Shown: positions 27,748 through 36,485, counted from the stretch's first letter. The stretch: DNA of 58,306 bases from W2P13-069 sp963590525 (GCA_963590525.1 CAVAPV010000005.1:1-58306), one strand, 5' to 3'. The notes: generated from the sequence alone by a model not told the origin. Numbers and translations are program-made.

Positions 27748-27771
27748 GAGGGACCGCTCATGCGGCCCCTC
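27748..27771 (-). terminator. htpG terminator
   Basis: On the minus strand GAGGGGCCGC/GCGGTCCCTC forms a stem with a 4-nt loop, followed by TTTTTT, 39 bp after the htpG stop. Confidence 0.85.
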
Positions 27772-27809
27772 AAAAACCTTCGCGGTTTGCGTGTAGCTGC
27801 CCAGCGATT

Positions 27810-29720
27810 CTACTTCATGAGCTTGCAGACGGCCTCGTTAAACGCGGCAACGTCTTCAAGCTGGAAGCCCTCGGCCATGAGTGCCTGGTCATGCAGGATC
27901 TGGGTGTAGGTCTTGACCTTGTCGGTGTCGCCTGCCTCGTAGGCCGCCTTGAGCGCTTGGACAGCAGGGTGCTCCATGTTGAGCTCGAGCACGTGCTCGG
28001 CGTTGGGGACCTCGTCGCTTTGCTCGGGCAGGGACTTGAAGTACTTCTCCATCGCCAAAGAGACCATGCCGCCGGCAGTGATGCAGGATGCAGACTCGAT
28101 GGGCATCGTGCACGGGACAACCTTGGTGACCTTATCACCCAAGGTGGCGAGCATATCGGCAAAGAGATCGGCGTTGTCGCTTGCGACCTTCTCGCTTTGC
28201 TCCTTTTCTTCCTCGGTCTCTAGATCGAGCTCGGAGGTACCCACGTTGACGAGGGTCTTCTCGCCGTACTGATGCATGGACAGCAAGCAGAACTCGTCGA
28301 CATCGTGGTCGCACAAGAGCACGTCAAAGCCCTTGGCCGCAACGGCCTTGACCACGGGGGTGTTGCTTATCTGCTCGATGCTGTCGCCGGTGGCAAAGTA
28401 GATCTTGTCTTGGTCCTCGGTTGCCTGGGCAACGTACTCGCCCAAGGTGACCTGCTTGCCCTCTTTGAGCGAGGTGAACATCAAGAGGTCAGAGAGCATC
28501 TGAGCGGTGCCACCGTAGGTGGAGTAGATGGAGAACTTAAAGTTAGGTCCAAAGAAGCGATAGACCTGCTCGTACTTCTCGCGGTCTTCGTCGCGCATCT
28601 TCTCGAGCTCTGCCTTGATCTTCTTCTCGATGCGGCGCTGGATGGCAGACAGCTCGCGGCTTTGCTGCAGCATCTCACGCGAGATGTTGAGGCTCAGATC
28701 CGGGGAGTCCACAACGCCGCGCACAAAGCCAAAGTAATCGGGCAGCAGGTCCTCGCATTTCTCCATGATCATGACGTTGGAGCTGTAGAGCATGAGGCCC
28801 TTCTTGAAGTTCTTGGAGAACATCTCGCGCGGCGCGTGCGACGGGATAAACAGCAGTGCATCGTAGCTGATGGTTCCCTCTGCGTGGACCGAGATGACGG
28901 CTGCCGGGTCGTTCTCATCGTGGAAGGTGGCCTTGTAGAACTCGTTGTACTCCTCGTCGGTGACGTCGGCCTTCTTGCGCGTCCAGATGGGCACCATGGA
29001 GTTGACGGTGCGGACCTCGTCTTCTTCGCGGTACTCCTGCTTCCAATCGTCGCCTGCGTCCTCCGGTTTTTCTACCGGCACAGACTTGGTGAACTTCATG
29101 GTGATGGGATAGCGCACGTAATCGCTGTAACGCTTGACGAGGCGCTCGAGCGAGTAAGTGCTCAAGAACTGGTCGTAGTTGAAGTCTTCTGTGTTCTCGC
29201 GGATGCTCAAGACGATCGTGGTGCCGTGACCGTCGCGCTCGCCATCAGAGATGTTGTAGCCCTCAAGGCCCTCGCTCTCCCAAACGTATGCTTGATCAGA
29301 ACCGTAGGCCTTGGTCGTGACCTTGACGTGGTCTGCCACCATGAAGGCAGAGTAGAAGCCCACGCCAAACTGGCCGATGATGTCGATCTCCTCGGACTCG
29401 CTGACTTCCTCATCGCTTTTGTACTCGAGCGAGCCGGAATGGGCGATAGTGCCCAAGTTGGCTTCGAGCTCGTCTTTGTCCATGCCGATGCCGTTATCTG
29501 TGATGGTGATGGTGCGGGCATCGCGGTCGGGCTCGACGTTAATGAACAGGTCGGAGCGAGTGACGGAGTTGTCCCCGGCTTTCAAAGACTCCATATAGAC
29601 CTTATCCAGTGCGTCTGATGCATTGGACACCAGCTCGCGCAGGAAGATCTCCTTGTTGGTGTAGATGGAGTTGATCATGAGGTCAAGCAGGCGCTTGGAC
29701 TCGGTTTTGAATTTACGCAT
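27810..29720 (-). CDS. htpG: HSP90 chaperone HtpG
   Basis: ATP-dependent homodimeric chaperone, 636 residues, full length. The GHKL ATPase motifs are clear: ELVSNASDALDK, ITDNGIGMDKDEL and GQFGVGFYSAF. The middle domain contains NISREMLQQSR, and the C-terminal dimerisation domain is complete. ATG at 29720 is preceded by GGGGGAG. Monocistronic, with a strong terminator. Upstream (29721-30013) is a repeat-bearing gap; no CIRCE or other heat-shock operator was recognised there. Confidence 0.97.
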   Translation of the reverse strand: MRKFKTESKRLLDLMINSIYTNKEIFLRELVSNASDALDKVYMESLKAGDNSVTRSDLFINVEPDRDARTITITDNGIGMDKDELEANLGTIAHSGSLEYKSDEEVSESEEIDIIGQFGVGFYSAFMVADHVKVTTKAYGSDQAYVWESEGLEGYNISDGERDGHGTTIVLSIRENTEDFNYDQFLSTYSLERLVKRYSDYVRYPITMKFTKSVPVEKPEDAGDDWKQEYREEDEVRTVNSMVPIWTRKKADVTDEEYNEFYKATFHDENDPAAVISVHAEGTISYDALLFIPSHAPREMFSKNFKKGLMLYSSNVMIMEKCEDLLPDYFGFVRGVVDSPDLSLNISREMLQQSRELSAIQRRIEKKIKAELEKMRDEDREKYEQVYRFFGPNFKFSIYSTYGGTAQMLSDLLMFTSLKEGKQVTLGEYVAQATEDQDKIYFATGDSIEQISNTPVVKAVAAKGFDVLLCDHDVDEFCLLSMHQYGEKTLVNVGTSELDLETEEEKEQSEKVASDNADLFADMLATLGDKVTKVVPCTMPIESASCITAGGMVSLAMEKYFKSLPEQSDEVPNAEHVLELNMEHPAVQALKAAYEAGDTDKVKTYTQILHDQALMAEGFQLEDVAAFNEAVCKLMK

Positions 29721-29895
29721 GTCTCCCCCTTATGACGTGAGGCTTTGTCTTGTTGATGCAGGAAAGTTTAGTCTGCTCGACATAGATTATGTGTCGCCGT
29801 CACAAAGGTGTTACGTATTCAACGCGTTTGTTGCTTTGAAGGAGGAGAGCAGGCGCGTCTTGCAGCACCACACGCGTCTGAGGCCATGCGGAAGT

Positions 29896-29976
29896 ATCGC
29901 GCCTGCCGGCGCGATCGGGCGAGCAGTGCTCGCCCCTACGTGCACCTGCGGCTCTGCTTAGGGCAGCGTCTGCCCT
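29896..29976 (+). repeat. two-hairpin dispersed repeat with extra third hairpin
   Basis: Hairpin 1 29896-29915 (ATCGCGCC/GGCGCGAT, 4-nt loop), then one C, then hairpin 2 29917-29935 (GGGCGAGCAGTGCTCGCCC), then tail CCTACGTGCACC. A further hairpin AGGGCAG-CGT-CTGCCCT follows at 29960-29976 with tail ACACGTACC. It fills the ackA-htpG gap (293 bp), which holds no gene. Confidence 0.75.
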
Positions 29977-30013
29977 ACACGTACCAAAGGCGTGCCGCCA
30001 AGCACGCAGGACT

Positions 30014-31231
30014 TTAGTACTTGTACGGATCGCTGATGTCTTCGCCTGCGGCGATCAGGGCCACGTCGCGCGCGATCTCTGCCTCCTCGTCTGCAGGGAT
30101 CACCAAAACGGTGACCTTGGAGTCATCGGTCGAGATGATGCGGTCTTTGTTGTCGTCGACCATGTTGCGTGCCTCGTCGATGCAGATGCCAAAGGGCTCC
30201 AAACCGCGGAAGATCAGGCGGCGGGCATAGGGGTCGTTTTCACCCACGCCGGCCGTGCACACGATGGCGTCCACACCGGCAAGCTCAAACAGGTACGCAC
30301 CGATCTGGCGGCGTATCGAGGTCAAGAAGATGTCGTAAGCCAGCTCTGCGCGCTCGTCGCCTACGGCAACGCACTCCTTGAGCTTGCGCAAGTCCCCCGT
30401 AGAACCAGAGACGCCCAGCAGGCCGGATTCGCGGTTGAGCAGCGCATCCATCTGCGCCACCGAGAGGTTTTCCTTCTCCATGATGGCCGTGATGATGGCA
30501 GGGTCCACGCTACCGCTGCGCGTACCCATCATGACGCCGTCAAGCGGCGTGTAGCCCATGGTCGTATCCATAGAGATGCCGTGGTCGATGGCAGCCAAGC
30601 TCACACCAGATCCGATGTGGCAGGTAACCATCTTGAGATCGTGGGGATTGGCACCCATGAACTGCGCCGCGCGGCGGCTCGCAGACTTATGGCTCATACC
30701 ATGAAAGCCAAAGCGGCGGATGCCGTAATCCTCGTAATAGCGATACGGAATGGGATAGACGTAGTTGCGCGCCGGCATCGTCTGGTGAAACGCCGTGTCA
30801 AACGCCGCAACCTGCAGCCTGCCTGGGATGAGCTGATGGCAGCGCTCGATAACAGCCACGGCTCCGGGGTTGTGCAGCGGGGCAAGATGCGAGACGCTCT
30901 CGATCTTTTGCACGATGTCGTGGTCTATCTGCGTGCTGCAGTTAAAGAAGGCGCCGCCATGGGCAACGCGATGCCCTATGGCCTGGACCTCTTCCATGCT
31001 GGCAAGCGCCTTGCCGGGGCCGGCTATATGATCGATGACGATCTCCAAGGCGGCCTCGATATCCGCAGCCTGCACCTCGCGGTTGCCCTCGTCGGCCTTG
31101 AGACGAGCGTGATCGGTTCCTATGGCCTCGACCATGCCCTGAGACAAGACGGTCATATTATCTGCGTCTGCGCTATCAAAGAGCTTGAACTTGAGCGAGC
31201 TTGAGCCCGCATTGAAGACGAGGATGATCAC
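30014..31231 (-). CDS. ackA: acetate kinase
   Basis: Interconverts acetyl phosphate + ADP and acetate + ATP; a main source of ATP in fermentation. The 405-residue length is normal. Motifs: VFNAGSSSLKFKLFD at the N-terminus, GHRVAHGG, MGYTPLDGVMMGTRSG and VCTAGVGEND. The start is GTG at 31231, overlapping by 1 nt the stop of the receiver-domain gene, with AGGTGGAGGTGG upstream; a longer open frame is antisense-like noise. pta, the usual partner, is not in the window. Translational coupling to a response-regulator receiver is unusual and may be regulatory. Confidence 0.96.
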   Translation of the reverse strand: MIILVFNAGSSSLKFKLFDSADADNMTVLSQGMVEAIGTDHARLKADEGNREVQAADIEAALEIVIDHIAGPGKALASMEEVQAIGHRVAHGGAFFNCSTQIDHDIVQKIESVSHLAPLHNPGAVAVIERCHQLIPGRLQVAAFDTAFHQTMPARNYVYPIPYRYYEDYGIRRFGFHGMSHKSASRRAAQFMGANPHDLKMVTCHIGSGVSLAAIDHGISMDTTMGYTPLDGVMMGTRSGSVDPAIITAIMEKENLSVAQMDALLNRESGLLGVSGSTGDLRKLKECVAVGDERAELAYDIFLTSIRRQIGAYLFELAGVDAIVCTAGVGENDPYARRLIFRGLEPFGICIDEARNMVDDNKDRIISTDDSKVTVLVIPADEEAEIARDVALIAAGEDISDPYKY

Positions 31232-31620
31232 TAGTAGTCCACCTCCACCTTGCGTGCGTAGATGGAGTCGAGCAAGGCGATGACGTCGTCGAGCTTGCCG
31301 CTGTCTACGGGCTTGCACAGGTATGCCAGCGGCTCGACGCCAAAGGGCTCGTCGTTGACGTCGCTGTACGCGGTCATGTAGATAAGCGCCGGCGTGTAAT
31401 CCATGTCTTTGAGCGCCGCGGGCAATAGCTTTGTACCCGAGCCCGCGATGTTGTGGTCGATAAAGACGACGTCGATGCGCTGGGACTGCATCTTGGCAAT
31501 GCCCTCCTGCAGGCACACAGCCTCGTTGACCACGGTCACGCGGCCTGTTCGCTCAAGTTGATTGATAAGCTCGACGCGGGCGGGGGCCTCGTCGTCGACG
31601 ATCATCGCCTCAAAGATCAT
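31231..31620 (-). CDS. stand-alone response-regulator receiver domain protein
   Basis: 129 residues forming a single CheY-like receiver with no output domain. Acidic pair D9/D10 (IVDDEAPARVELI, of the LytR/AlgR receiver style), phosphoacceptor D55 (VVFIDHN), T83 (MTAYSD) and K103 (LCKPVD) are all present, so it should be phosphorylatable. AGGAGG precedes the ATG. Its stop overlaps the ackA start, so the two are coupled. No histidine kinase is adjacent. Acetyl phosphate, the AckA substrate, can phosphorylate receivers, so a sensor or feedback role at AckA is conceivable; that is inference. Confidence 0.87.
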   Translation of the reverse strand: MIFEAMIVDDEAPARVELINQLERTGRVTVVNEAVCLQEGIAKMQSQRIDVVFIDHNIAGSGTKLLPAALKDMDYTPALIYMTAYSDVNDEPFGVEPLAYLCKPVDSGKLDDVIALLDSIYARKVEVDY

Positions 31621-31654
31621 GGCGTAATCCTCCTAAGAAATTTGTCGGAGTATC

Positions 31655-31683
31655 GTATCATGCCGCCATTTGCATACAGGCAA
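31655..31683 (-). promoter_or_regulatory. possible promoter of the receiver-ackA operon
   Basis: On the minus strand TTGCCT (31683-31678), a 17-nt spacer and TGATAC (31660-31655), 35 bp before the start codon. Moderate match only. The divergent region 31621-31896 otherwise shows a TTGACA (31820-31825) and TATTAT (31851-31856) spaced too far apart for a normal promoter. Confidence 0.35.
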
Positions 31684-31896
31684 AGATTCGCAGGTAGGCG
31701 CACAAAAGGCGCGATGTCGTACAGCCTCGGGCAACGCGCTGCGGTCACATCGCAAGATGCATGCGGATACAACTGGCAGACACGTCTATCCGCAAGATTT
31801 CGATGCTCTTTGGCAACAATTGACAAGCCCTTAATCAGCCTCGGCTGGAGTATTATGAAGGCGATAAAAAGACCGTTTTCAAGGGAAGGAGCCCTT

Positions 31897-32313
31897 ATGT
31901 ATAGCAAGATTATGGTTGCCGTCGACGGTTCTGAGAACTCGATGCGTGCAGTCGAGCAGGCTGCCATGCTGGCAGAGGCCAGCGGTTCTGACTGCATCGT
32001 CAGGCTGCTGTCCGTCATCGCCATCGACGTCTACTCCGATATGGTGTACGACCCGCTGGAGGCACACGGCGACGCCCAGCTCGAGAAGGTCCGCCCTGCA
32101 ATCGAGCTGTGCGCTCAGCGCAACGTCCATGCAGAGGCCTTCTTGCTGCACGGCCGCCCCGCAGAAGAGATCATCCGCGTCACCAACGACGGCAACGCAG
32201 ACCTGCTCGTCATCGGCAGCCGCGGCCTCAACGCCCTGCAGGAGCTTGCCATCGGCTCGGTAAGCCACAAGGTCCTCAAGCACGTCACCTGCCCCGTGCT
32301 CGTGGTCAAGTAG
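31897..32313 (+). CDS. universal stress protein UspA family
   Basis: 138-residue single Usp domain. The ATP-binding pattern G-2x-G-9x-G-S is seen in GSRGLNALQELAIGS near the C-terminus, and the N-terminus has the typical YSKIMVAVDGSENS. It is probably an ATP-binding stress or energy-state protein. The start is the ATG at 31897 with AAGGGAAGGAG upstream; the frame is open earlier but that part is non-coding. Divergent from the receiver-ackA operon, which may share energy-state control. A strong terminator follows. Confidence 0.93.
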   Translation: MYSKIMVAVDGSENSMRAVEQAAMLAEASGSDCIVRLLSVIAIDVYSDMVYDPLEAHGDAQLEKVRPAIELCAQRNVHAEAFLLHGRPAEEIIRVTNDGNADLLVIGSRGLNALQELAIGSVSHKVLKHVTCPVLVVK

Positions 32314-32346
32314 CCAAGCCGCGCAGCGTAACGCCAGGCACAACAA

Positions 32347-32380
32347 AGCCCGCAGGCTCTTCGCTTTGAGCTTGCGGGCT
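32347..32380 (+). terminator. uspA terminator
   Basis: AGCCCGCAGGCTC/GAGCTTGCGGGCT forms a 13-bp stem followed by TTTTT. On the other strand the stem is followed by TTTGTTG, so it may also serve the convergent sufS gene. Confidence 0.85.
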
Positions 32381-32430
32381 TTTTGCATATGGGGCCGCAC
32401 AGCACTAAGCCTCCAACAGCGTAGCGACGT

Positions 32431-33717
32431 TTAACCCCGAGCACGCCTGAGCATGGCCGCAGTCTTGTCTATGAGCTCCACCGTCGTGTCTATCTCCTCG
32501 ACTGTGTTGTAGAAGGCAGGACTTATGCGGGCAACAGAGTCAAGCTTGTACCAGTCAAGCAACGGCTGAGCGCAGTTATGACCGCTGCGCAAAGCCACAC
32601 CGCGCGTGTCGAGCATCGTGCACAAATCGAGCGGATGAACATCGTCTATGGCAAAGGAGACCAAGCCGGCACGTTGCTTGGGGCTGCCCAAAACATGCAG
32701 ACCCTCTATGCGCTGCAAACCATCGAGCGCATGATCGACCAGCTGCTGCTCGTATGCAGCTATCTGCTCTTTTCCAACAGATTCGAGATAATCGCAGGCT
32801 GCCGCTATGGCAACAGCTCCCACATAGTTGGGAGTGCCTGCTTCCAAACGCAGGGGCAGCTCCTCAAACGTCGTCTTGCGGGCAGAGACCTCCCCCACCA
32901 TCTCCCCGCCAAAATCACGAGGTTGCAGCAACTCCATAGCCGCCAAGCTGCCGCACAGGGCACCTATACCTGTCCCGGCGCCAAACTTATGGCCGGACAT
33001 CGCAAGAAAATCGCATCCCAGCTGCCGCATGTCCAACACAGCGTGACGTGCGAGCTGCGCTGCATCCAACACGAATAGCGCACCAGCCGCATGGACTGCA
33101 TCGGCCACCGCACGCACAGGAAGCACGGCTCCCAGCACGTTGGAGCAACCGGTCATGGCCACGATCTTTACCGGACCGGGCTCTGCGGGCAGCATGGTGC
33201 CTAAGGCCACATGCCCGCGTGGCGCATCGGCACCACCCGCCAAGACGCACCAGAGCTGCTCAAGGTCGACATCGCCGCGCTCGTCAAGGCCCACCACGCA
33301 AAACTCCGCTCCCTTCTCAAAGCAAAGCTGCTGCCAGGGGACATAGTTGGAATGATGCTCCATCGCACTTACCACGACGCGATCGCCGGGTTCTACAAGA
33401 TGCGCCAGCCCCCGTGCCGCCATGTTGAGCGCATCGGTGGTGCCGCGCGTAAAAACCACACCGCGTACGTCTGGCACACCTGTAAAGCGCGCAACCGTCT
33501 CGCGCGCTTGCTCAAGCGCATCAGTCGACATGTGGGCAAGATAGTGCATGCCTCGGTGGACGTTGGCATTGCTGGTGCGGTAATGACCAGCTATACGGTC
33601 AAGCACCTGGTTGGGAACCTGCATGGTAGCCGCATTGTCCAAGTAGACAAGCGGGTGCCCGTGCACCTGCGTAGACAGGATGGGAAAATCCTCGCGGATC
33701 TTTTGGACATCAAACAT
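32431..33717 (-). CDS. sufS: SufS-type cysteine desulfurase
   Basis: PLP enzyme that removes sulfur from cysteine as a persulfide for Fe-S cluster assembly. 428 residues. PLP lysine in MSGHKFGAGTG (about K244); early motif VYLDNAATMQVP; MEHHSNYVPW; active-site cysteine loop RSGHNCAQPLL, the short group-II (SufS) loop, with Asn where many have His. Start ATG at 33717 with GGGAGG upstream; an in-frame extension is not needed. It follows sufE and an acyl-carrier-like gene on the same strand, with a hairpin in the 63-bp gap. sufBCD are not in the window. Confidence 0.93.
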   Translation of the reverse strand: MFDVQKIREDFPILSTQVHGHPLVYLDNAATMQVPNQVLDRIAGHYRTSNANVHRGMHYLAHMSTDALEQARETVARFTGVPDVRGVVFTRGTTDALNMAARGLAHLVEPGDRVVVSAMEHHSNYVPWQQLCFEKGAEFCVVGLDERGDVDLEQLWCVLAGGADAPRGHVALGTMLPAEPGPVKIVAMTGCSNVLGAVLPVRAVADAVHAAGALFVLDAAQLARHAVLDMRQLGCDFLAMSGHKFGAGTGIGALCGSLAAMELLQPRDFGGEMVGEVSARKTTFEELPLRLEAGTPNYVGAVAIAAACDYLESVGKEQIAAYEQQLVDHALDGLQRIEGLHVLGSPKQRAGLVSFAIDDVHPLDLCTMLDTRGVALRSGHNCAQPLLDWYKLDSVARISPAFYNTVEEIDTTVELIDKTAAMLRRARG

Positions 33718-33751
33718 GAAAGCCTCCCGCATAACCAAAGAAACCCGCGCA

Positions 33752-33773
33752 CATGGGCAGCGCTTTGCCCATG
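33752..33773 (-). other. hairpin between the acyl-carrier-like gene and sufS
   Basis: CATGGGCA and TGCCCATG pair perfectly (8 bp, 6-nt loop) in the short intergenic gap. No T-tract follows, so it may stabilise or process the transcript rather than end it. Confidence 0.5.
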
Positions 33774-33780
33774 CAAACCA

Positions 33781-34215
33781 CTATCGCGCTTTGCTCTCGT
33801 CACCTACAGCATCAAAGAGCGCGTCTGCCAGCTGCGTTATCGTGGTCAGATCCGCAGATTCCTCTGGCGTAAAGCGTACGCCCAACGCGCGTTGCAGCGT
33901 CAAAGACAACAGCACTTTCTTGATATCGGTCGAGCTTTGGTTGGTGCAGGTTGTAGAGCCCTCTGCCAACTTGACGCTCTTGTCGTTTTGACGCAGCAGC
34001 TTCTCAACGCTGTCGTTTGCCAGCTTCAAGATCTCCTCGGTGCCGGATGCCTGGGCTTCTTCCTCCGTGAGAAAGAACTTGGCCAGCGTAAACTTGCGGA
34101 CCTGCGCACGAAAGCCCTCCCGATCAAGCTCACCGCCCAACAGCAGGTCAAGCGCTGCCTGAGCGTCCGCTGCCGCTATGTCCATGCGATCCTTAAGCGT
34201 CATGGTTGTCTCCAT
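33781..34215 (-). CDS. protein with acyl-carrier-protein-like C-terminus, in the sufE-sufS cluster
   Basis: 144 residues, no named family recognised. The N-terminal ~80 residues are helical and charged. Residues 93-135 align by eye with acyl carrier proteins: S95-T-D in place of the D-S-L phosphopantetheine site, then a helix VLLSLTLQRALGVRFTPEE and TTITQLADAL, like the ACP ending. The conserved Asp before Ser is missing, so modification is uncertain. AGGAGGT lies before the ATG at 34215; 34203 is an alternative. It starts 14 bp after sufE. In mitochondria an ACP is a structural part of the cysteine desulfurase complex, which makes the location suggestive. The similarity needs a profile search. 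Confidence 0.65.
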   Translation of the reverse strand: METTMTLKDRMDIAAADAQAALDLLLGGELDREGFRAQVRKFTLAKFFLTEEEAQASGTEEILKLANDSVEKLLRQNDKSVKLAEGSTTCTNQSSTDIKKVLLSLTLQRALGVRFTPEESADLTTITQLADALFDAVGDESKAR

Positions 34216-34229
34216 GTGCCTCACACCTC

Positions 34230-34658
34230 CTACGCCAGCGCTTGCTGAGCAAACTCCTTGATGGTTTTTGCAATGGCCTGCACACCCGCTTGGCGTTGCG
34301 CATCAAACACATAGGAGAGCTCTGTCTCTGCCACAAAGCGCACCGGACAATCCAATATGGTCTGGGCATCTTGCCCGGCAAACATCTCCTGGAAGATGCG
34401 GATAACACCACGCACCATGAGCGTGTCGCTGTCACCTTTAAGCGCAAATCCGCTGCCAGGTTGCTCGCCCTCCCAAGCGGGATAGAGCCAGACCTGCGAT
34501 TGACAGCCCTTTACCAGCACGTCTTCTGTTTTGAGCTCGGCGGGCAGCTCGTCAAGCTGCGCAGACACCTGCAACAGATAGTCAAACTGGCCAAACGCAT
34601 CGCCCTTGCTCAAAAACTCATCGATATATGCCTGTTGAACCTGATCGGGTGTACTCAT
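34230..34658 (-). CDS. sufE: SufE-family sulfur acceptor
   Basis: Accepts the persulfide sulfur from SufS and passes it to the Fe-S scaffold; 142 residues, typical. The active-site motif VKGCQSQVWL contains C52. The start is the ATG at 34658 with GGGGG 4-8 nt upstream; another ATG 21 bp earlier is possible. First gene of sufE - acyl-carrier-like - sufS. The 279-bp region upstream (34659-34937) has no gene; it holds CCCGCGG/CCGCGGG and GGGGCG/CGCCCC hairpins near 34770-34845. Confidence 0.92.
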   Translation of the reverse strand: MSTPDQVQQAYIDEFLSKGDAFGQFDYLLQVSAQLDELPAELKTEDVLVKGCQSQVWLYPAWEGEQPGSGFALKGDSDTLMVRGVIRIFQEMFAGQDAQTILDCPVRFVAETELSYVFDAQRQAGVQAIAKTIKEFAQQALA

Positions 34659-34937
34659 GCTTGCCCCCGTGACGCTCATCAGCTCTGACCAAGACCTTGA
34701 TTTTGGCCCTCGCTACCCATTGCCTCTCACTCCCATGCTTTGCCCAACCTTCCCCGTGCTGTGCAAAGCATGCCCGCGGCGGATCTAAATCTACCGCGGG
34801 CGCATTTGCCGGAGGGGCGACGCTGTTTGCAAGCGCCGCCCCCATCAAGCTCCAATGGCGCCGGCTGTGCTAAACGCGGCCCAGATCCGCATCCAGCTCT
34901 CAAAAGCCTCAACCACCGGTGCCGTCAGATCACGCGT

Positions 34938-36485
34938 TTAGGCGACGATGACCTCCAAGCCAAGCAACTCGCCCAGCTCGATGAGCTGCTCTTCGAAGTC
35001 GCCGTAGATCAAGGGCATGTGGTTGCCGATGGCAGCCTGCTTCTTGAAGAAGTCCTTGGAGTCTTTGACCTGGAAGAACACGCCCATAGAGCAGTTGGTC
35101 TGGTCGTAGCCCATGGAGTTGAGGATAGTGCCCTTGGCCACAAAGAGCTTCTCGCAGGTGGGGTCGATGCGGCACATGGTGATGGTCTGACCGGCGTCGG
35201 CCTCGAACTTGTAGCGCAGCGTGGCGCCAAAGCCAGAGCGGGCAAACTCGCGGATAGCGTAGGGACGATACTCCTCGTCAAAGCTCTCCCAGCGGCGGTT
35301 AGGCACAGAGTGGAAGGTCAGCACGACGTTTGGCGTATCGGCAAGCTCGTCCATCTTCTGATCGACGTGCTCGGGGGTAAAGAAGAGGGCCTTGGGCAAT
35401 GGGGCGCGCACACCGTTGCGGATGGGGCTGGTAAAGCAGTTGCCCATGTAGCTGGGACGGCGGCCGATAGCCTGCAGCATGAGCTTGGAGACCAGGGCGC
35501 CCAAATCGTACTCGCATGCAGACGGGATGCCGTCTTCGTTGTTGAGAGAGTGGTTGAGGCACATCGTGAACTTCTTCTCGTTCAGGCGACGTGTGGCGCA
35601 CAGGTCCGGGCAAGGAGCCGTGAAGCAGTTGCACTCGTAGGCGTCCAAGAACTTGCGGATGCCGTAGTTGGCCTCGACGGACTTCTTGACCATCTCGCGG
35701 GTCATCTGGCACTCTTCGGCGCCGTCGATGAGCTCGTCGGTCTGCTTGTCGATGACCTTCTCGTCCTCGGCAGTGAGGTTGAGGCCCTTGCGGCCCGGCG
35801 TGCAGTGGTTCTCCATCGGGTCGTCGTAAGAGATCTGGTCAAGCAGCTCGTGAGCAGAAACATAGCGGATGCGCGTGCCAAACTTGGAGGTGATCTTCTC
35901 TGGGTCGATGACGCTATCAGGTGCACTCACAGATACAGCGCTGGTCATGCGTGTGGCGGCCAGGATCTTGGAGTCCTTGAGGACCTTGCGGGCGCGCAGC
36001 ACGGTCATGTAGGCAGTGGCATCGGCCCAGTCCTCAAACGCGTAGAACTCAAGGCCGCGGCTCAAAAACTCGGCACTGGTGATAGACGATGCACAGCAGG
36101 CCTGGGTGATGGCGCAGGGCTTGCCCACGCGCATGGCAAACTCGAGCGCCAGGTCATAGGGGCGGCTCGCGTAGCCGATGTAGTAGAGGTCGACTTCCTC
36201 GGAGCCCTGTGCCAGATGCTCAATCATCTCGTCTTTGGTAAGGAAGTTCTCGTCGCGCTCGACCTTGACAGGCTCAAGCAGGTTGACGACGGTGTCCGGC
36301 ATCGCAGCCTGGAGCTGGGCATACCAGCCCTTGAACTTCTCTGCAGCCATGTGCAGGTCGAACTCCTTCTCAAGCTGCATGCCCTCGCCAAAGCGGCACG
36401 GGCCCTCGAAGACGTACTCGTGGTACAGGGTCAAAAACAGCGGTTTGACGTTAAGACGAATATCCTCATGCTTCTTGATGGCCAT
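34938..36485 (-). CDS. L-fucose/L-arabinose isomerase-family protein
   Basis: 515 residues with the fucose-isomerase-like C-terminal pattern: GVFFQVKDSKDFFKKQAA, then GNHMPLIYGDFEEQLIELGE. The middle contains ECNCFTAPCPDLC, unusually Cys-rich. True FucI enzymes are about 590 residues and AraA about 500, so the substrate is uncertain; an aldose-ketose isomerase is likely. AAAGGA precedes the ATG. A PucR-type regulator lies directly upstream on the same strand, with paired operator-like sites in the 195-bp gap, so that regulator probably controls it. No kinase, aldolase or transporter for the sugar is present here. Confidence 0.75.
   Translation of the reverse strand: MAIKKHEDIRLNVKPLFLTLYHEYVFEGPCRFGEGMQLEKEFDLHMAAEKFKGWYAQLQAAMPDTVVNLLEPVKVERDENFLTKDEMIEHLAQGSEEVDLYYIGYASRPYDLALEFAMRVGKPCAITQACCASSITSAEFLSRGLEFYAFEDWADATAYMTVLRARKVLKDSKILAATRMTSAVSVSAPDSVIDPEKITSKFGTRIRYVSAHELLDQISYDDPMENHCTPGRKGLNLTAEDEKVIDKQTDELIDGAEECQMTREMVKKSVEANYGIRKFLDAYECNCFTAPCPDLCATRRLNEKKFTMCLNHSLNNEDGIPSACEYDLGALVSKLMLQAIGRRPSYMGNCFTSPIRNGVRAPLPKALFFTPEHVDQKMDELADTPNVVLTFHSVPNRRWESFDEEYRPYAIREFARSGFGATLRYKFEADAGQTITMCRIDPTCEKLFVAKGTILNSMGYDQTNCSMGVFFQVKDSKDFFKKQAAIGNHMPLIYGDFEEQLIELGELLGLEVIVA

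Noticed and set aside
28272..29618. Long + strand open frame across htpG
   Set aside because: Antisense shadow of a conserved chaperone gene, without motifs.
31820..31856. TTGACA...TATTAT promoter for uspA
   Set aside because: The two hexamers are separated by 25 nt, too far for a normal sigma-70 promoter.
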